A DNA stretch of 6,196 nt from NCBI GenBank assembly GCA_945906715.1, contig CAMDRK010000163.1, positions 1 to 6,196 of the forward strand, in the 5' to 3' direction. The notes beneath the pieces are model-generated. The model was given only the letters and a program-made list of their open reading frames with translations, had not been told where the DNA came from and did not search any database. A program made the translations under genes and the position numbers. Source of the DNA: Nitrospira lenta (lineage in GTDB: Bacteria; Nitrospirota; Nitrospiria; Nitrospirales; Nitrospiraceae). Positions 5,651-6,196 of the stretch are shown piece after piece (within the stretch, counting starts at the first letter, position 1; each line of letters begins with the position of its first letter).

Positions 5651-5738
5651 CCTGGGATATGCTTTCCTGGAACTTTGATCTGCCTTTGGTGCGCAGACTC
5701 AAACTGAAGGCAACCCCAAACTCCTTGACCGCATGTAA

Positions 5739-5754
5739 GGCAACAGGTATGCCG
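5739..5754 (-). promoter_or_regulatory. Candidate sigma-54-type promoter of the peroxidase gene
   Basis: The minus strand reads CGGCATACCTGTTGCC. GG and GC stand 12 bases apart as in the consensus TGGCAC-N5-TTGC, and most core bases fit (GGCA, then TTGC). Transcription would start near 5727, leaving a leader of about 110 bases. The upstream end overlaps the palindrome at 5752-5765. No convincing sigma-70 promoter was seen in the same stretch. A single match of this size can occur by chance. Confidence 0.3.
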
Positions 5755-5765
5755 ATCCGGATCGG
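5752..5765. promoter_or_regulatory. 14-bp perfect palindrome, possible operator
   Basis: CCGATCCGGATCGG is identical to its reverse complement with no spacer. It lies about 138 bases upstream of the peroxidase start and overlaps the sigma-54-like element. A dimeric regulator site is the natural reading; no specific regulator family can be named. Confidence 0.4.
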
Positions 5766-6105
5766 AACTTTAAGGCCGTGAATTAATTAGAAGTGTATGG
5801 CTCGACACATGTGAAGATTACGTGCACGAAATTGGGAGCTTCCAAATGCCTACGTGGGCTGGTGCAGTCACCCTGTACAAATTGGACTATCAACTCAAGC
5901 GGCTCCGGCAGAGAAAAGAAAATGGAAGCAGCTCCTTTTTCAGTAAGGAGTGCAGCGTGGTGTGTTCACAAGAATTCGGTTGGGCCGTTGGCAGGCATAG
6001 GAGTCCAAGATAGTTCCTTATCGGCTGCTTGGTTCACTGACAGGAAAATGCATCGCTGCGACTTGCTTGACTGAGCGGTCACTGGGCGCGTAGCATCACG
6101 ATAAA
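5766..6105. other. Stretch with no supported gene
   Basis: Two overlapping plus-strand frames (5793-6074 and 5822-6013) are open but show no family motif, no convincing ribosome site at their starts and unlikely composition. A minus-strand frame is open from the right edge down to a stop at 5966, but its product is Trp- and Arg-rich with no motif. An 8-bp palindrome CGTGCACG (5821-5828) and an AAGGAG at 5944-5949 are the only local signals. The sequence may be decayed coding DNA. Confidence 0.4.
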
Positions 6106-6122
6106 GGCGTTTCAGCCACGCC
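6106..6122 (-). terminator. Weak terminator-like hairpin
   Basis: On the minus strand GGCGT and ACGCC form a 5-bp stem around the 7-base loop GGCTGAA, followed at once by TTTAT. It starts 8 bases after the stop codon of the partial frame ending at 6130, which is the expected place. The stem is short and the T-run poor. Confidence 0.35.
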
Positions 6123-6129
6123 GACTGTC

Positions 6130-6196
6130 TCATCTCTCGCGCTTCATCACCCTTCCCAACGCGACCGATTCTCCAGTCTCCGCTGCTCCAACGCTG
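6130..6196 (-). CDS. Possible C-terminal tail of a gene entering from the right edge
   Basis: Reading the minus strand from 6195, a frame gives 21 residues, SVGAAETGESVALGRVMKRER (shown in full as SVGAAETGES and VALGRVMKRER), then TGA at 6130. The composition is ordinary for a protein end, and a terminator-like hairpin follows after 8 bases. However, the two other minus frames are also open at the edge, one of them for 76 codons to 5966. The frame choice rests only on the hairpin and on composition. No function can be assigned. Confidence 0.25.
   Translation of the reverse strand, partial: SVGAAETGESVALGRVMKRER

Noticed and set aside
5793..6074. 93- and 63-codon plus-strand frames upstream of the peroxidase
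   Set aside because: No family resemblance, no ribosome site at the starts and unlikely composition.
1..6196. CRISPR array
   Set aside because: The only tandem repeat has a 9-base period without spacers; no regularly spaced identical repeats were seen.

Overview
The window looks like chromosomal DNA of a Gram-negative environmental bacterium with moderately high GC. Secreted proteins, an animal-type haem peroxidase, long intergenic gaps and degenerate short-period repeats remind me of Nitrospira and relatives. That assignment is an impression from memory, not a search result.

Layout. (1) 1-716, minus: the 5' part of a secreted beta-propeller (YncE-like) gene that runs off the left edge. It has a strong ribosome site and a plausible -10 box. 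(2) 842-1837, plus: a divergently transcribed, exported protein of unknown function. (3) 1838-2151: a gene-free gap with a 19-bp near-palindrome, a G-poor C/T/A tract and a period-9 degenerate repeat that folds back on itself. (4) 2152-2877, plus: a family 2 glycosyltransferase. (5) 2878-3546: about 670 bases with no convincing protein gene but an unusual density of inverted repeats, including a nested multibranch structure at 3029-3185. (6) 3547-3813, plus: a small two-helix membrane protein. (7) 3926-3954: a hairpin that can serve as terminator for both convergent neighbours. (8) 3983-5614, minus: a full-length exported animal-type haem peroxidase with its haem and calcium residues in place. 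(9) 5615-6196: the peroxidase upstream region, with a hairpin beside the ribosome site, a sigma-54-like element and a 14-bp perfect palindrome; then unexplained sequence; then the possible C-terminal tail of a minus-strand gene entering from the right edge.

The genes do not form an obvious operon. Each complete gene has its own flanking non-coding DNA. The three largest exported products (propeller, unknown protein, peroxidase) point to cell-envelope or periplasmic functions, and the glycosyltransferase may also serve the envelope, but nothing here ties them into one pathway.

I found no CRISPR array, tRNA, rRNA or intact insertion sequence. The most interesting unexplained element is the structured non-coding region between the glycosyltransferase and the small membrane protein. 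It could be a structured RNA or a remnant of a miniature inverted-repeat element, and I cannot decide between these from one sequence.
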